A DNA stretch of 37,668 bases from Anaerolineales bacterium. Lineage in GTDB: Bacteria > Chloroflexota > Anaerolineae > Anaerolineales > Villigracilaceae. The DNA lies in contig JAJTXU010000018.1 of assembly GCA_021462845.1 (NCBI GenBank), forward strand, positions 1 to 37,668, in the 5' to 3' direction. Below, one piece after another: positions 1-7,494 of the stretch (the stretch's first letter is position 1; each line of letters begins with the position of its first letter). The notes under the pieces are model-generated. The model was given only the letters and a program-made list of their open reading frames with translations. It was not told the origin of the DNA and did not search any database. The translations under genes were made by a program, and so were the position numbers.

Positions 1-246
1 GCCAGCGTCAAACCGCAGAGCAACGGTGTGTGGGGCGAGGGAACGGCGCAACTGTTGTACGATGTTCCCAACCAGCGCATTCAAGTCTGGATGTACGACA
101 CGGACAAAGGCTGGAGGCAGATCGGCAAGGATATTCCCGTCAAGTTCGTGGCAGGCGATACTTTCACCGTCCGCGTTCTCTCCGATGGCGCTCTCGAATT
201 CTCCCGTAATGGGAAGCTCATCGCCAAGCGTAGGGTAAGCCCCTAA
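1..246 (+). CDS. C-terminal end of a secreted lectin-like protein (partial)
   Basis: The reading frame is open from the first base and stops with TAA at 244-246, giving the last 81 residues of a longer protein whose start lies outside the window. The visible part is a beta-rich tail: a WMYDTDKGW stretch, then IPVKFVAGDTF, then a closing LEFSRNGKLIA strand. From memory, many large Anaerolineae surface proteins end this way, in a concanavalin A/LamG-like sandwich (GW..-IPV.F-GD.F-..NG). The internal ATG at position 28 is not a plausible start because the domain continues upstream. The gene is convergent with the EF-G-like gene and ends about 20 bases before a long hairpin. Function beyond cell-surface or carbohydrate association cannot be judged. 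Confidence 0.6.
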   Translation, partial: ASVKPQSNGVWGEGTAQLLYDVPNQRIQVWMYDTDKGWRQIGKDIPVKFVAGDTFTVRVLSDGALEFSRNGKLIAKRRVSP

Positions 247-264
247 TTGGTTAAAGCCAGATGA

Positions 265-304
265 ATTGAAAGGAGGCTCTCCCATCGGGAAGCCTCCTTT
301 CAAT
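265..304. terminator. Long hairpin between convergent genes
   Basis: Arms 265-278 (ATTGAAAGGAGGCT) and 291-304 pair perfectly over 14 bp. After one bulged C (279), an inner TCCC/GGGA stem (280-283 with 287-290) closes on a 3-base loop. The hairpin lies between the end of the partial plus-strand gene and the end of the minus-strand EF-G-like gene, so it could terminate transcription from both sides. There is no run of T on either side, so termination strength is uncertain. Confidence 0.65.
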
Positions 305-323
305 GACAACTTACCAATTACGA

Positions 324-349
324 AGTACGCACTACGCAGTACGCACTAC
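324..349. repeat. Short direct repeat of the AGTACGCACTACGC type
   Basis: AGTACGCACTACGC (324-337) is followed immediately by a second copy of its first 12 bases (338-349). The stop codon (TAG on the minus strand, 346-348) of the EF-G-like gene lies inside the second copy. A similar TACG/TGCG-rich block occurs at the other end of the window (37614-37658), so this looks like a dispersed low-complexity intergenic repeat. Confidence 0.6.
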
Positions 350-2427
350 TCCTCCTTCTTCCCCTCCATCTCCTTCTTATGCGCCTCGATGATCGCGCCC
401 GCCACGTGCGTGGGCACAACATCGTAGTGATCGAGTTCCATCGTGAAGTATCCGCGCCCGCCCGTGATCGAGCGGAGTTGCGTGGTGTAGCGCGTCATTT
501 CCGCCATTGGCACGTGCGCCACAATGACCGTGTTGCCGCGTTCCGAGTCGGTGCCTTGCACGCGTCCGCGGCGGGTGTTGAGGTCGCTCATCACATCGCC
601 CATGTTCGCGTCAGGGATGGTGACGCGCACGTTCATGATCGGCTCGAACAACACAGGACCCGCATCCTGCACGGCGAGTTTGAACGCTTCGCGTCCCGCG
701 ATCTCGAACGCGACGGGTTTTGAATCCACTTCATGTTCTTTGCCGTCGAACACAATCACTTTCACATTACTCATCGGGTAGCCCGCGAACGCGCCGCGCT
801 CCATCGTGGCTTTGATTCCTTTTTCAATGGGCGGCAAATAGGATTTGGAAAGATTCATGCCCACGAGTTCATCGTCGAATTCAAAATCAGCAGAGGGCAG
901 AGGCTCAATGCGCAGATGCACTTCGCCGAACTGACCCGCGCCGCCCGTCTGCTTCTTGTGACGATACGTCGCCGTCGCTTTGCGCGTGATGCCTTCGCGG
1001 TACGGGATCTTCGGTTGGTGCGTGCCAAGCCCCACTTGAAATTTCGTCTGCGCGCGATTGATCGCCACGTCAATGTGCTGATCGCCCATGCCCTGCAACA
1101 CGGTCTCATGCGTGATTGGGTCGTTCTGCCACGTGAGAGTCAAATCTTCTTCGCACAACTTGGTCAACGTCGGTGAAATCTTCGCGGCATCGGCTTGCGT
1201 TTTCGGAGTCACAGCCACGCGATACAACGCGGCGGGGAAATGCGGCTTGGCAACCGTCAGCGGATGTCCCTTGTCGCAGAACGTGTCGCCCGTCGCCGTC
1301 ACAGCCAGTTTTGAAACGGCGGCGATATCGCCTGCGTGAACAACCTTCGCAGGGATAACTTCTTTGCCGCGCTGAAAATGCAAACCCGACATGCGTTCAT
1401 CTGCGCCTTTGTTTTGATTCCACACGTGCGCGTCGGCTTGGATCGAGCCTTGCAACACGCGGAAGTACGTCATCTTCCCAACGAACGGATCGGCAGTCGT
1501 CTTCCACACGTACGCGGCGAGCGGTTCAGAGTCAACAGGCTTCAAAGCTTCTTCGCCATCCTTCCCTTGCGCGACTCGTTTCGGTCCGTGCGCGGGAGGC
1601 GGCATCAAGTCAATGATGTCGTTGAGCAAGGCGATCGTGCCGATCTCGCGCGCGCCCGCCGCGCAGAAGACCGGGACAAAACTTCCATTGTAGACAACGT
1701 CTTCCAAGCCGCGCACCATCTCTTCGTCCGAGAGAGAACCGTTCTCCAAATATTTCTCCATCAGTTCGTCCTCCCCCTCCGCCGCATCTTCCACCATCGC
1801 AAAGTGCGCCGCGTCCGCCGCCTCTTTTAATTCGGCGGGAATTTCCGCGGTCGTTTTGCCATCGCCCATGTACGCCTTCATGCCGATCACATCCACCACG
1901 CCTTTGAAATCCTGCTTCTCGCCGATAGGGATATGCACCTGCACCACGCGCTTCTCATGCGCCTCGACAAATTCTTTGATGGCATCGTATGTCTTTTGAA
2001 AATCGGCGTTATCGCGATCCATTTTGTTGATGACGAAAAAGCGCGGCAGATTGAACTCGTCGCAATAACGCCACGCGAGTTCCGTGCCGACCTCGATGCC
2101 CGCAACCGCATCCACGAGAATGATCGCGCCGTCGGCAACGCTCAACGCAGAGATCGCTTCGCCGACGAAATCGGTGTAGCCCGGCGCGTCTATGATATTT
2201 ATTTTATGATCGCGATGTTCGATTGGGATAACGCTGGAGTAAATTGAAATTTTTCGACGATGTTCCTCATCGTCATAATCGGATGCCGCCGTGCCGTCTT
2301 CCACTTTTCCAAGCCGTGTGGTCGCCCCCGTCGCGCGCAAAAACGATTCCGTCAACATGGTCTTCCCCGCGCCGCCATGCGATACCAGCGCAACGTTGCG
2401 AAGAAACTCGGTGGTATACTCTTTCAT
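346..2427 (-). CDS. Elongation factor G-like GTPase
   Basis: This is a 693-residue protein with the full EF-G architecture: an N-terminal GTPase domain, beta-barrel domain II, and domains III-V. Motifs seen are the P-loop SHGGAGKT (16-23), G3 DAPGYTDF (80-87) and G4 NKMD (134-137). The P-loop SHGG and the G3 Tyr at the usual His of DTPGH place it in the EF-G-like paralogue group (COG0480) rather than canonical translocase FusA. Such paralogues bind and hydrolyse GTP on the ribosome, but their role is poorly defined. The start at 2427 is chosen because GGAAGGG lies 7 bases upstream; the upstream in-frame extension is unlike EF-G. A near-consensus promoter sits at 2471-2499. The gene appears monocistronic. 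Confidence 0.88.
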   Translation of the reverse strand: MKEYTTEFLRNVALVSHGGAGKTMLTESFLRATGATTRLGKVEDGTAASDYDDEEHRRKISIYSSVIPIEHRDHKINIIDAPGYTDFVGEAISALSVADGAIILVDAVAGIEVGTELAWRYCDEFNLPRFFVINKMDRDNADFQKTYDAIKEFVEAHEKRVVQVHIPIGEKQDFKGVVDVIGMKAYMGDGKTTAEIPAELKEAADAAHFAMVEDAAEGEDELMEKYLENGSLSDEEMVRGLEDVVYNGSFVPVFCAAGAREIGTIALLNDIIDLMPPPAHGPKRVAQGKDGEEALKPVDSEPLAAYVWKTTADPFVGKMTYFRVLQGSIQADAHVWNQNKGADERMSGLHFQRGKEVIPAKVVHAGDIAAVSKLAVTATGDTFCDKGHPLTVAKPHFPAALYRVAVTPKTQADAAKISPTLTKLCEEDLTLTWQNDPITHETVLQGMGDQHIDVAINRAQTKFQVGLGTHQPKIPYREGITRKATATYRHKKQTGGAGQFGEVHLRIEPLPSADFEFDDELVGMNLSKSYLPPIEKGIKATMERGAFAGYPMSNVKVIVFDGKEHEVDSKPVAFEIAGREAFKLAVQDAGPVLFEPIMNVRVTIPDANMGDVMSDLNTRRGRVQGTDSERGNTVIVAHVPMAEMTRYTTQLRSITGGRGYFTMELDHYDVVPTHVAGAIIEAHKKEMEGKKEE

Positions 2428-2470
2428 CGAAAGACCCTTCCTATGCAGTTGGGATGTGAAGCGTCGCATG

Positions 2471-2499
2471 ATTGTAAACAAACTCAATTGAATTGTCAA
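2471..2499 (-). promoter_or_regulatory. Sigma70-type promoter of the EF-G-like gene
   Basis: On the minus strand, TTGACA (2499-2494) is separated by exactly 17 bases from TACAAT (2476-2471), an almost perfect housekeeping promoter. It lies about 44 bases before the start codon at 2427, leaving room for the visible ribosome-binding site. Confidence 0.75.
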
Positions 2500-2605
2500 A
2501 AGCAAACGGGATGAAAACCCCGCTTCGCTCGCAAGGGACGGCTGATTCGCACTAGCCGATTTTTTCTCCCTTTGAATTTTTTCTCCTCCCCTCCGCTCTT
2601 CAACG

Positions 2606-3490
2606 ATGACCTCCGCCGCCTCGAACGCCGAACTGTTCTATGAAGCCATGCTCTTCGAGTTGACCAAAACTTTTGCGCTCAAATACACACCGCGCTCGCG
2701 CAGACTCATCGAACTGATCTTCGGCAAAGCCGCCCACTCCGCAACAACCGTCGCCATGGACTTGGATCGCGTCGTCGGCGAAGGAGGGCATGCCGCTGGG
2801 GCGCGTTGGTTCCTGCCGCGTTTCGTCAAATCGCACGAGTCGTGCGGAGTCGAGATCATCCCCGCCAGCGGACCCTTCGTCATCGCCGCGAATCATCCCG
2901 GCTCGATTGATGCGGTTGCAATAACCGCCCATTCCACGCGCCGCGACCTGAAATTCATCATCGGCGATATTGAATATCTTAGACACATGCCCAACTCATG
3001 CGAAGGATTCATCTTCGCGCCGCCCAAAAGCGACACGGCTGGCAGGATGCAAGTAGCGCGCGAATCGATCCGACATTTACAAAACGGCGGCGGGCTTCTC
3101 CTCTTCCCGCGCGGCGACATCGAATCCGAACCTGAATTCATGCCCAATGCAGACAGCGAATTCCATCACTGGTCGCGCAGTTTGGAAATTTTCGTGAAGC
3201 ATGTGCCGAACCTGCAAGTCCTTATCACCATCGTCAGCGGCGTGATCGCGCCCGCCGCCATGCGAAACCCGATCACGTGGTTCCGCAGAGATCGCCCGAA
3301 TCGCCAGCGGCTTGCGTTCGTCTACCAACTTTCGCGTCAACTATTGAGCGGCAAACAACTCTTCAACCTCACGCCGCGAGTGACGTTCGGCGAGATCATT
3401 CAAGGGACGAACCACGCCGACCTGCTCGCCGACATCGAACACGCCGCCCGTCGTGCTCTCGTCAAGCACATGGCATGGTCAAGCGTATGA
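2606..3490 (+). CDS. PlsC-like 1-acyl-glycerophosphate acyltransferase family protein
   Basis: A 294-residue protein with the acyltransferase block I motif NHPGSID (96-102, the NHX4D catalytic His/Asp) and a block III-like FPRGDIES (167-174), where the usual FPEG has Arg for Glu. It probably transfers an acyl chain to a lysophospholipid or related acceptor at the membrane. There is no clear membrane segment. No Shine-Dalgarno is seen before the ATG; the leader is pyrimidine-rich. The stop overlaps the start of pgl in an ATGA, so the two are translationally coupled, an odd partnership of lipid and pentose-phosphate functions. The exact substrate is not recognisable. Confidence 0.75.
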   Translation: MTSAASNAELFYEAMLFELTKTFALKYTPRSRRLIELIFGKAAHSATTVAMDLDRVVGEGGHAAGARWFLPRFVKSHESCGVEIIPASGPFVIAANHPGSIDAVAITAHSTRRDLKFIIGDIEYLRHMPNSCEGFIFAPPKSDTAGRMQVARESIRHLQNGGGLLLFPRGDIESEPEFMPNADSEFHHWSRSLEIFVKHVPNLQVLITIVSGVIAPAAMRNPITWFRRDRPNRQRLAFVYQLSRQLLSGKQLFNLTPRVTFGEIIQGTNHADLLADIEHAARRALVKHMAWSSV

Positions 3491-4251
3491 AACCCGAACT
3501 CCGCATCTTCCAAGATTCTGAAAGACTCAGCCGCCACGCGGCAAATTTGTTCATCGAAGAATCCAACAAGTCCATCCGCGAGCAGAATCGTTTTCTCGTC
3601 GCGTTGAACGGAGGCGGCACACCAACGCGGCTCTTTCAACTGCTTGCCTCTGAGTATCGCGATCAAATTGACTGGAGCAAGGTTCACGTCTTTTGGGGCG
3701 ACGAGCGTTGTGTTCCGCCAGATGATGAAGGGAGCAACTATCATCAAGCGAACGAACTGTTGCTGAGCAAAGTATCGCTCCCTGAAAACAACGTCCATCG
3801 CGTGGAAGGTGAACTTGACCCAGACTCCGCTTCAAAAAAATATGCTGAAACGTTGAAGGCTTTTGCCGAACCCGATCTTGATTTTCCGCGCTTCGACCTT
3901 GCCTACCTCGGCATGGGCGAGGACGGGCATACGGCGTCGCTGTTCCCACACTCGCCTGTGCAAGTCAATGAGCCTGTCATTACCGTTACTGCAAGTTATC
4001 AAGATCGCCCCGCGAATCGAGTCACACTCACTCAACTCGTCTTCAACCAAGCGCGGATGATCGTCTTCATGGCGACAGGTAAAAAGAAGGCTGAAACGTT
4101 GGCTCACGTGTTGAGCGAAAGATATAATCCTGAGTTATATCCCGCCCAACGCATTGACCCGAAGGATGGTCAATTGATCTGGCTTGCGGATGAATCCGCG
4201 GCAGGCAAGTTGCCGAGGAAGATCAGAGGGTTGAAGATTTGTGAAGGTTAG
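3487..4251 (+). CDS. pgl: 6-phosphogluconolactonase
   Basis: A 254-residue protein that hydrolyses 6-phosphoglucono-lactone to 6-phosphogluconate, the second step of the oxidative pentose-phosphate pathway, in the cytoplasm. Family motifs are NGGGTP (41-46), FWGDERCVPPDD (69-80) and GMGEDGHTASLFP (around 142-154, with the catalytic His in GHTAS). The start at ATG 3487 overlaps the acyltransferase stop (ATGA). An in-frame ATG at 3475 is possible but adds only four residues; further upstream the frame merely shadows the acyltransferase gene. gnd and zwf follow, giving a complete oxidative branch. Confidence 0.93.
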   Translation: MKPELRIFQDSERLSRHAANLFIEESNKSIREQNRFLVALNGGGTPTRLFQLLASEYRDQIDWSKVHVFWGDERCVPPDDEGSNYHQANELLLSKVSLPENNVHRVEGELDPDSASKKYAETLKAFAEPDLDFPRFDLAYLGMGEDGHTASLFPHSPVQVNEPVITVTASYQDRPANRVTLTQLVFNQARMIVFMATGKKKAETLAHVLSERYNPELYPAQRIDPKDGQLIWLADESAAGKLPRKIRGLKICEG

Positions 4252-4255
4252 TTTA

Positions 4256-4288
4256 AGACCTCACAGGTCTTAAAGACCTGTGAGGTCT
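4256..4288. repeat. Palindromic element of alternating AGACCT/AGGTCT half-sites
   Basis: Between pgl and gnd, AGACCTCACAGGTCTT (4256-4271) is followed by one A and then its exact reverse complement (4273-4288). Each 16-base arm is itself a small inverted repeat (AGACCT-CAC-AGGTCT), so the element has four alternating half-sites and can fold either as one long hairpin or as two small ones. It lies wholly between genes of one operon and ends 11 bases before the gnd start, next to its GAGGAG ribosome-binding site. It could be a REP-like element, an mRNA-stability hairpin or a partial attenuator. Confidence 0.8.
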
Positions 4289-4299
4289 GAGGAGATACT

Positions 4300-5208
4300 A
4301 TGGAACTCGCAATGATCGGACTGGGGAAGATGGGGTTGAACATGACGACGCGGCTTATCGGGGGAGGTCACCGCGTGGTGGGGTATGATCGCACAGCCGC
4401 TAATGTTGAAGAGGCGAAGAAAGCCGGCGCAGACGGCGCAAGTTCGTTGAAAGAAACGGTGAGCAAGTTGAAAGCGCCGCGCATCGTGTGGACGATGATT
4501 CCCGCTGGCAAACCGACAGATGACACGATTCAGGAATTATCGGAATTGCTTTCAAAAGGCGATATCGTCATTGACGGCGGAAACTCCAACTACAAAGATT
4601 CCATCCGCCATGCGGCTCTGCTCGAAGCGAAAGGAATCGAATTCGTGGACAGCGGCACAAGCGGCGGGGTGTGGGGCTTGAAGGAGGGATACAGTCTGAT
4701 GATCGGAGGCAAGCCCGAAGTTGTCGAAACGATTCGTTCCATCTTCGAGACGCTGGCTCCCGCCGCCGATAAAGGCTGGGGACGAGTCGGTCCGCATGGC
4801 GCGGGTCATTTCGTCAAGATGGTTCACAATGGGATCGAATACGGCATGATGCAGGCATATGCGGAGGGGTTCAGCGTGATGAAGGCGAAAGAGGAATTCG
4901 GCTTGGACCTCGCGCAGATCTCACACATCTGGCAATACGGGAGCGTCGTCCGTTCGTGGCTTCTCGACCTCGCCGCGCGCGCATTGGACGAGGACGCAGA
5001 TCTTTCGGAGATCAAACCGTGGGTGGCGGATTCGGGCGAAGGCAGATGGACGGTATTCGAGTCCATTGACCTAGACGTGCCTGCGCCTGTGCTGACCCTC
5101 GCGCTTCAGATGCGACTCGCCAGCCGCGACGAGGAGAACTACACCGCGCGGATGTTGTCCGCCTTGCGTAATCAATTCGGCGGGCATGCGATTAGGAAGG
5201 AAGAATGA
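4300..5208 (+). CDS. gnd: 6-phosphogluconate dehydrogenase, short decarboxylating form
   Basis: A 302-residue enzyme that oxidatively decarboxylates 6-phosphogluconate to ribulose-5-phosphate. The Rossmann motif GLGKMG (7-12), the substrate motif GGNSNYKDS (93-101), SGTSGG (118-123) and the catalytic stretch HFVKMVHNGIEY (170-181, Lys173 and Glu180) are all present. The length matches the short GntZ/YqeC-type family, not the ~470-residue form. Asp30 in YDRT, at the end of the second strand, suggests preference for NAD over NADP; this is inferred from the family. The ribosome-binding site GAGGAG precedes the ATG. It sits between pgl and zwf. Confidence 0.93.
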   Translation: MELAMIGLGKMGLNMTTRLIGGGHRVVGYDRTAANVEEAKKAGADGASSLKETVSKLKAPRIVWTMIPAGKPTDDTIQELSELLSKGDIVIDGGNSNYKDSIRHAALLEAKGIEFVDSGTSGGVWGLKEGYSLMIGGKPEVVETIRSIFETLAPAADKGWGRVGPHGAGHFVKMVHNGIEYGMMQAYAEGFSVMKAKEEFGLDLAQISHIWQYGSVVRSWLLDLAARALDEDADLSEIKPWVADSGEGRWTVFESIDLDVPAPVLTLALQMRLASRDEENYTARMLSALRNQFGGHAIRKEE

Positions 5209-5210
5209 AC

Positions 5211-5271
5211 AGCCACGAGAATTTAGAGAATTTGAGAATTAAACTCAGAGGACTCTGCGCGCTCTGTGGCT
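5211..5271. repeat. Gap between gnd and zwf with GAGAATT triplet repeat and short terminal inverted repeat
   Basis: Three near-direct copies of GAGAATTT lie at 5217-5241, followed by two related CTCTGCG/CTCTGTG units. The outer ends AGCCAC (5211-5216) and GTGGCT (5266-5271) are inverted. It looks like a degenerate dispersed intergenic repeat. The right end runs into the zwf ribosome-binding site (AAAGGA). Confidence 0.4.
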
Positions 5272-5283
5272 AAAGGACTTTTT

Positions 5284-6744
5284 ATGGCAAACGGACTTCC
5301 AACTTCCATCATCATCTTCGGCGCGTCGGGCGACCTGACTCAGCGCAAACTCATCCCGTCGCTGTTCAACGGCTATCGCAAAGGACGCATGCCTAAACAG
5401 TTCCGCATCGTCGGCTACGGCAACACAGCCTTTACCGATGAAGCCTTCCGCTCACATCTCGAAGATGGCATCAAGAAGTTCGCTTCGTTCGAGGTCAAAT
5501 CGGAACAATGGGCAGAGTTCGCGTCGAAAATTTTTTACCTGCAAGGGAAATACGACACGCTCGACGATTTCGAAAAACTTAGCGAAGCCATGAGCAAATG
5601 GGAGGATGGCGCGGGGAATCGTATGTACTACATGGCGACTCCGCCGGGCGTCTTTCCGAACATCATTGACCTGCTGGGCATCACCGAACAATTGACAGAA
5701 AACGGCGGCTGGCGTCGCGTCGTCATCGAAAAACCGTTCGGCACCGATCTTGCTTCGGCAAAGAACCTAAACCAACAAATCCATAGAACGCTGAACGAGA
5801 ATCAGATATACCGCATTGACCATTATCTCGGCAAAGAGACCGTGCAAAATATTTTGATCACACGCTTTGCCAACACCATCTTCGAGCCGTTGTGGAACCG
5901 CAATTACATTGACCATGTGGAGATCACCGTCGCGGAGAAGGTTGGCGTTGAACATCGCGGAAAGTTTTACGATGGCGTCGGTGTGATGCGCGATATGTTC
6001 CAGAATCATCTTTTGCAATTGTTGTCGCTCGTTGCGATGGAACCGCCTTCGTCGTTCGAAGCGAACGCGTTGCGGAACGAAAAGGTCAAGGTGTTGTGTT
6101 CGATCCGCCCGATGAATGCGGAGGCGGTTGCGCAGAACGCTGTCCGCTCGCAATACAAGGGATACTTACAAGAGAACGGCGTCAGCCCTGAATCGAAAAC
6201 TCCCACGTTCGCCGCGCTCAAACTGCAAGTGGACAATTGGCGCTGGCAGGGAGTCCCGTTTTATTTGCGGTCGGGCAAAGCGCTGAAAGAGAAGGTGAGT
6301 CAGATCACGGTCCAGTTTAAAGAGCCGCCGCATTTGTTGTTCAATGCGTCGAACGGAATCCCAACCCCGAACATGCTCATCCTCTTCTTGCAACCCGACG
6401 AAGGAGTGCATTGGCGCTTCGAAGCGAAAGTCCCCGATACGATCTCGGAGACGCGCTCGGTGGACATGGAATTCAAATACGCGGACTCGTTCGGCAAAAC
6501 GGCGATCCCCGAAGCGTACGAACGCCTCTTGCTCGACACGATCACCGGCGACGCCTCCCTGTTCACGCGCGCCGACGAAGTGGAAACCGCCTGGGGGCTC
6601 ATCGACCCGATCCTCGAAGCATGGAACTCCACCAGCCAACCCCTCGCCGCATACGATGTTGGCTCATGGGGTCCCGCCAAAGCGGACGCCCTGCTCGCGC
6701 GGGATGGAAAGATCTGGTCCATGTGGGAGGCGAGGAAAGAATAG
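5284..6744 (+). CDS. zwf: Glucose-6-phosphate 1-dehydrogenase
   Basis: A 486-residue enzyme oxidising glucose-6-phosphate to 6-phosphogluconolactone with reduction of NADP (or NAD), the entry step of the pentose-phosphate pathway. Motifs are the nucleotide-binding GASGDL (13-18), the EKPFG block, and the active-site signature DHYLGKE (179-185), followed by the NRNYIDHVEI and GVGVMRDMFQNHLLQ blocks. The ATG at 5284 is chosen because AAAGGA lies 6 bases upstream; an in-frame GTG at 5266 would put that site inside the gene. With pgl and gnd it completes the oxidative branch. No opcA-like activator or 6-phosphogluconate dehydratase is nearby. Confidence 0.95.
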   Translation: MANGLPTSIIIFGASGDLTQRKLIPSLFNGYRKGRMPKQFRIVGYGNTAFTDEAFRSHLEDGIKKFASFEVKSEQWAEFASKIFYLQGKYDTLDDFEKLSEAMSKWEDGAGNRMYYMATPPGVFPNIIDLLGITEQLTENGGWRRVVIEKPFGTDLASAKNLNQQIHRTLNENQIYRIDHYLGKETVQNILITRFANTIFEPLWNRNYIDHVEITVAEKVGVEHRGKFYDGVGVMRDMFQNHLLQLLSLVAMEPPSSFEANALRNEKVKVLCSIRPMNAEAVAQNAVRSQYKGYLQENGVSPESKTPTFAALKLQVDNWRWQGVPFYLRSGKALKEKVSQITVQFKEPPHLLFNASNGIPTPNMLILFLQPDEGVHWRFEAKVPDTISETRSVDMEFKYADSFGKTAIPEAYERLLLDTITGDASLFTRADEVETAWGLIDPILEAWNSTSQPLAAYDVGSWGPAKADALLARDGKIWSMWEARKE

Positions 6745-6790
6745 TCGTTTCAGCCCACGCGCACGCGAACAGTAACGTCGAAAAGACTGG

Positions 6791-6796
6791 TAGAAT
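6791..6796 (+). promoter_or_regulatory. -10 box of a likely leaderless transcript
   Basis: TAGAAT ends exactly six bases before the ATG at 6803, and there is no Shine-Dalgarno sequence. A transcript started at normal distance from this box would begin at or beside the A of the ATG. No good -35 is visible. The same 6-base spacing is seen at three other genes in the window. Confidence 0.5.
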
Positions 6797-6802
6797 CAAA
6801 TC

Positions 6803-7009
6803 ATGAAAACCGATTTCGTAGAACGCCGAGGAAAGATTGAAGAGATGGACAGATCGTTTGACTTGCGCTTCTGGCAGGCACAACTACCCAAGGCGCGTTT
6901 CGACGCCGTTTGGGAGTTGATCGTTCACTATATGAAGGTAAAGGGACAGGATGTTCGTCAACTCCGACTTCAGCGATCTGTTACGCATTTTCAACGACCG
7001 CAACGTTAG
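6803..7009 (+). CDS. Small protein paired with a nucleotidyltransferase
   Basis: A 68-residue charged protein. Its first 50 residues (FDLRFWQAQLPKARFDAVWELI and following) contain an aromatic, helical pattern, and the end is basic. Its last 59 bases overlap the start of the nucleotidyltransferase gene in another frame, so the two are coupled. From memory, small proteins of this kind often stand before stand-alone nucleotidyltransferases of the DUF6036/AbiEii type, which suggests a two-gene toxin-antitoxin-like or modifying unit; that role is inference. The ATG at 6803 follows a TAGAAT box by six bases and has no ribosome-binding site. Confidence 0.65.
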   Translation: MKTDFVERRGKIEEMDRSFDLRFWQAQLPKARFDAVWELIVHYMKVKGQDVRQLRLQRSVTHFQRPQR

Positions 7010-7397
7010 GTATATGGTGATTGGCGGGTACGCGGTTGTCCAATACGCCGAACCGCGCTTCACCAAAGACCTGGACATGCTGATTAGCACCGACATCGCA
7101 AATGCGGAAGCGGTCTACAATGCCTTGCTGGAATTTGGCGCGCCATTATCAGGTCTGACCGCAAAGGATTTTGCAGAGGAGGGATTTTTCTTCCAAATGG
7201 GCGTACCGCCCGTGAGGGTGGATATTCTGATGGGAATTCCCGGTATTCAATTTGAAGAGTGCTGGAACAGGCGACTGGAAGTTGATTTCGAGGGGCTGAA
7301 AGTAATTTTCATATCAAAACAGGACTTGATCGCATCCAAACGAGCCGCAGGTCGCCCACAAGATTTGATTGATGCGGATCTGTTGTCAGAAAATTAA
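6951..7397 (+). CDS. Stand-alone nucleotidyltransferase (DUF6036/AbiEii-like)
   Basis: A 148-residue protein with the minimal pol-beta nucleotidyltransferase core: MVIGGYAV (GG at 25-26), the metal-binding pair TKDLD (Asp40, Asp42), and a third carboxylate in RVDIL (Asp91). It ends in the family's typical KQDLIASKRAAGRPQD helix. Such proteins transfer a nucleotide or related group to a target; relatives act in abortive-infection and toxin-antitoxin pairs. The ATG at 6951 sits inside the preceding 68-residue gene, so translation is coupled. Substrate and partner are unknown. Confidence 0.8.
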   Translation: MFVNSDFSDLLRIFNDRNVRYMVIGGYAVVQYAEPRFTKDLDMLISTDIANAEAVYNALLEFGAPLSGLTAKDFAEEGFFFQMGVPPVRVDILMGIPGIQFEECWNRRLEVDFEGLKVIFISKQDLIASKRAAGRPQDLIDADLLSEN

Positions 7398-7439
7398 TCC
7401 GACCGAAGAATTCTACTCGTTGCGGAGAACTTCATTACA

Positions 7440-7468
7440 TTGACTTCGCCAGAACATCGTCAAAGAAT
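7440..7468 (+). promoter_or_regulatory. Candidate promoter of the TVP38-type gene
   Basis: TTGACT (7440-7445), a 17-base spacer, and AAGAAT (7463-7468) form a plausible sigma70-type promoter 26 bases before the start at 7495. The -10 is weak. Confidence 0.4.
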
Positions 7469-7494
7469 GAATGGGGTTATGTTAACCGACGAAG

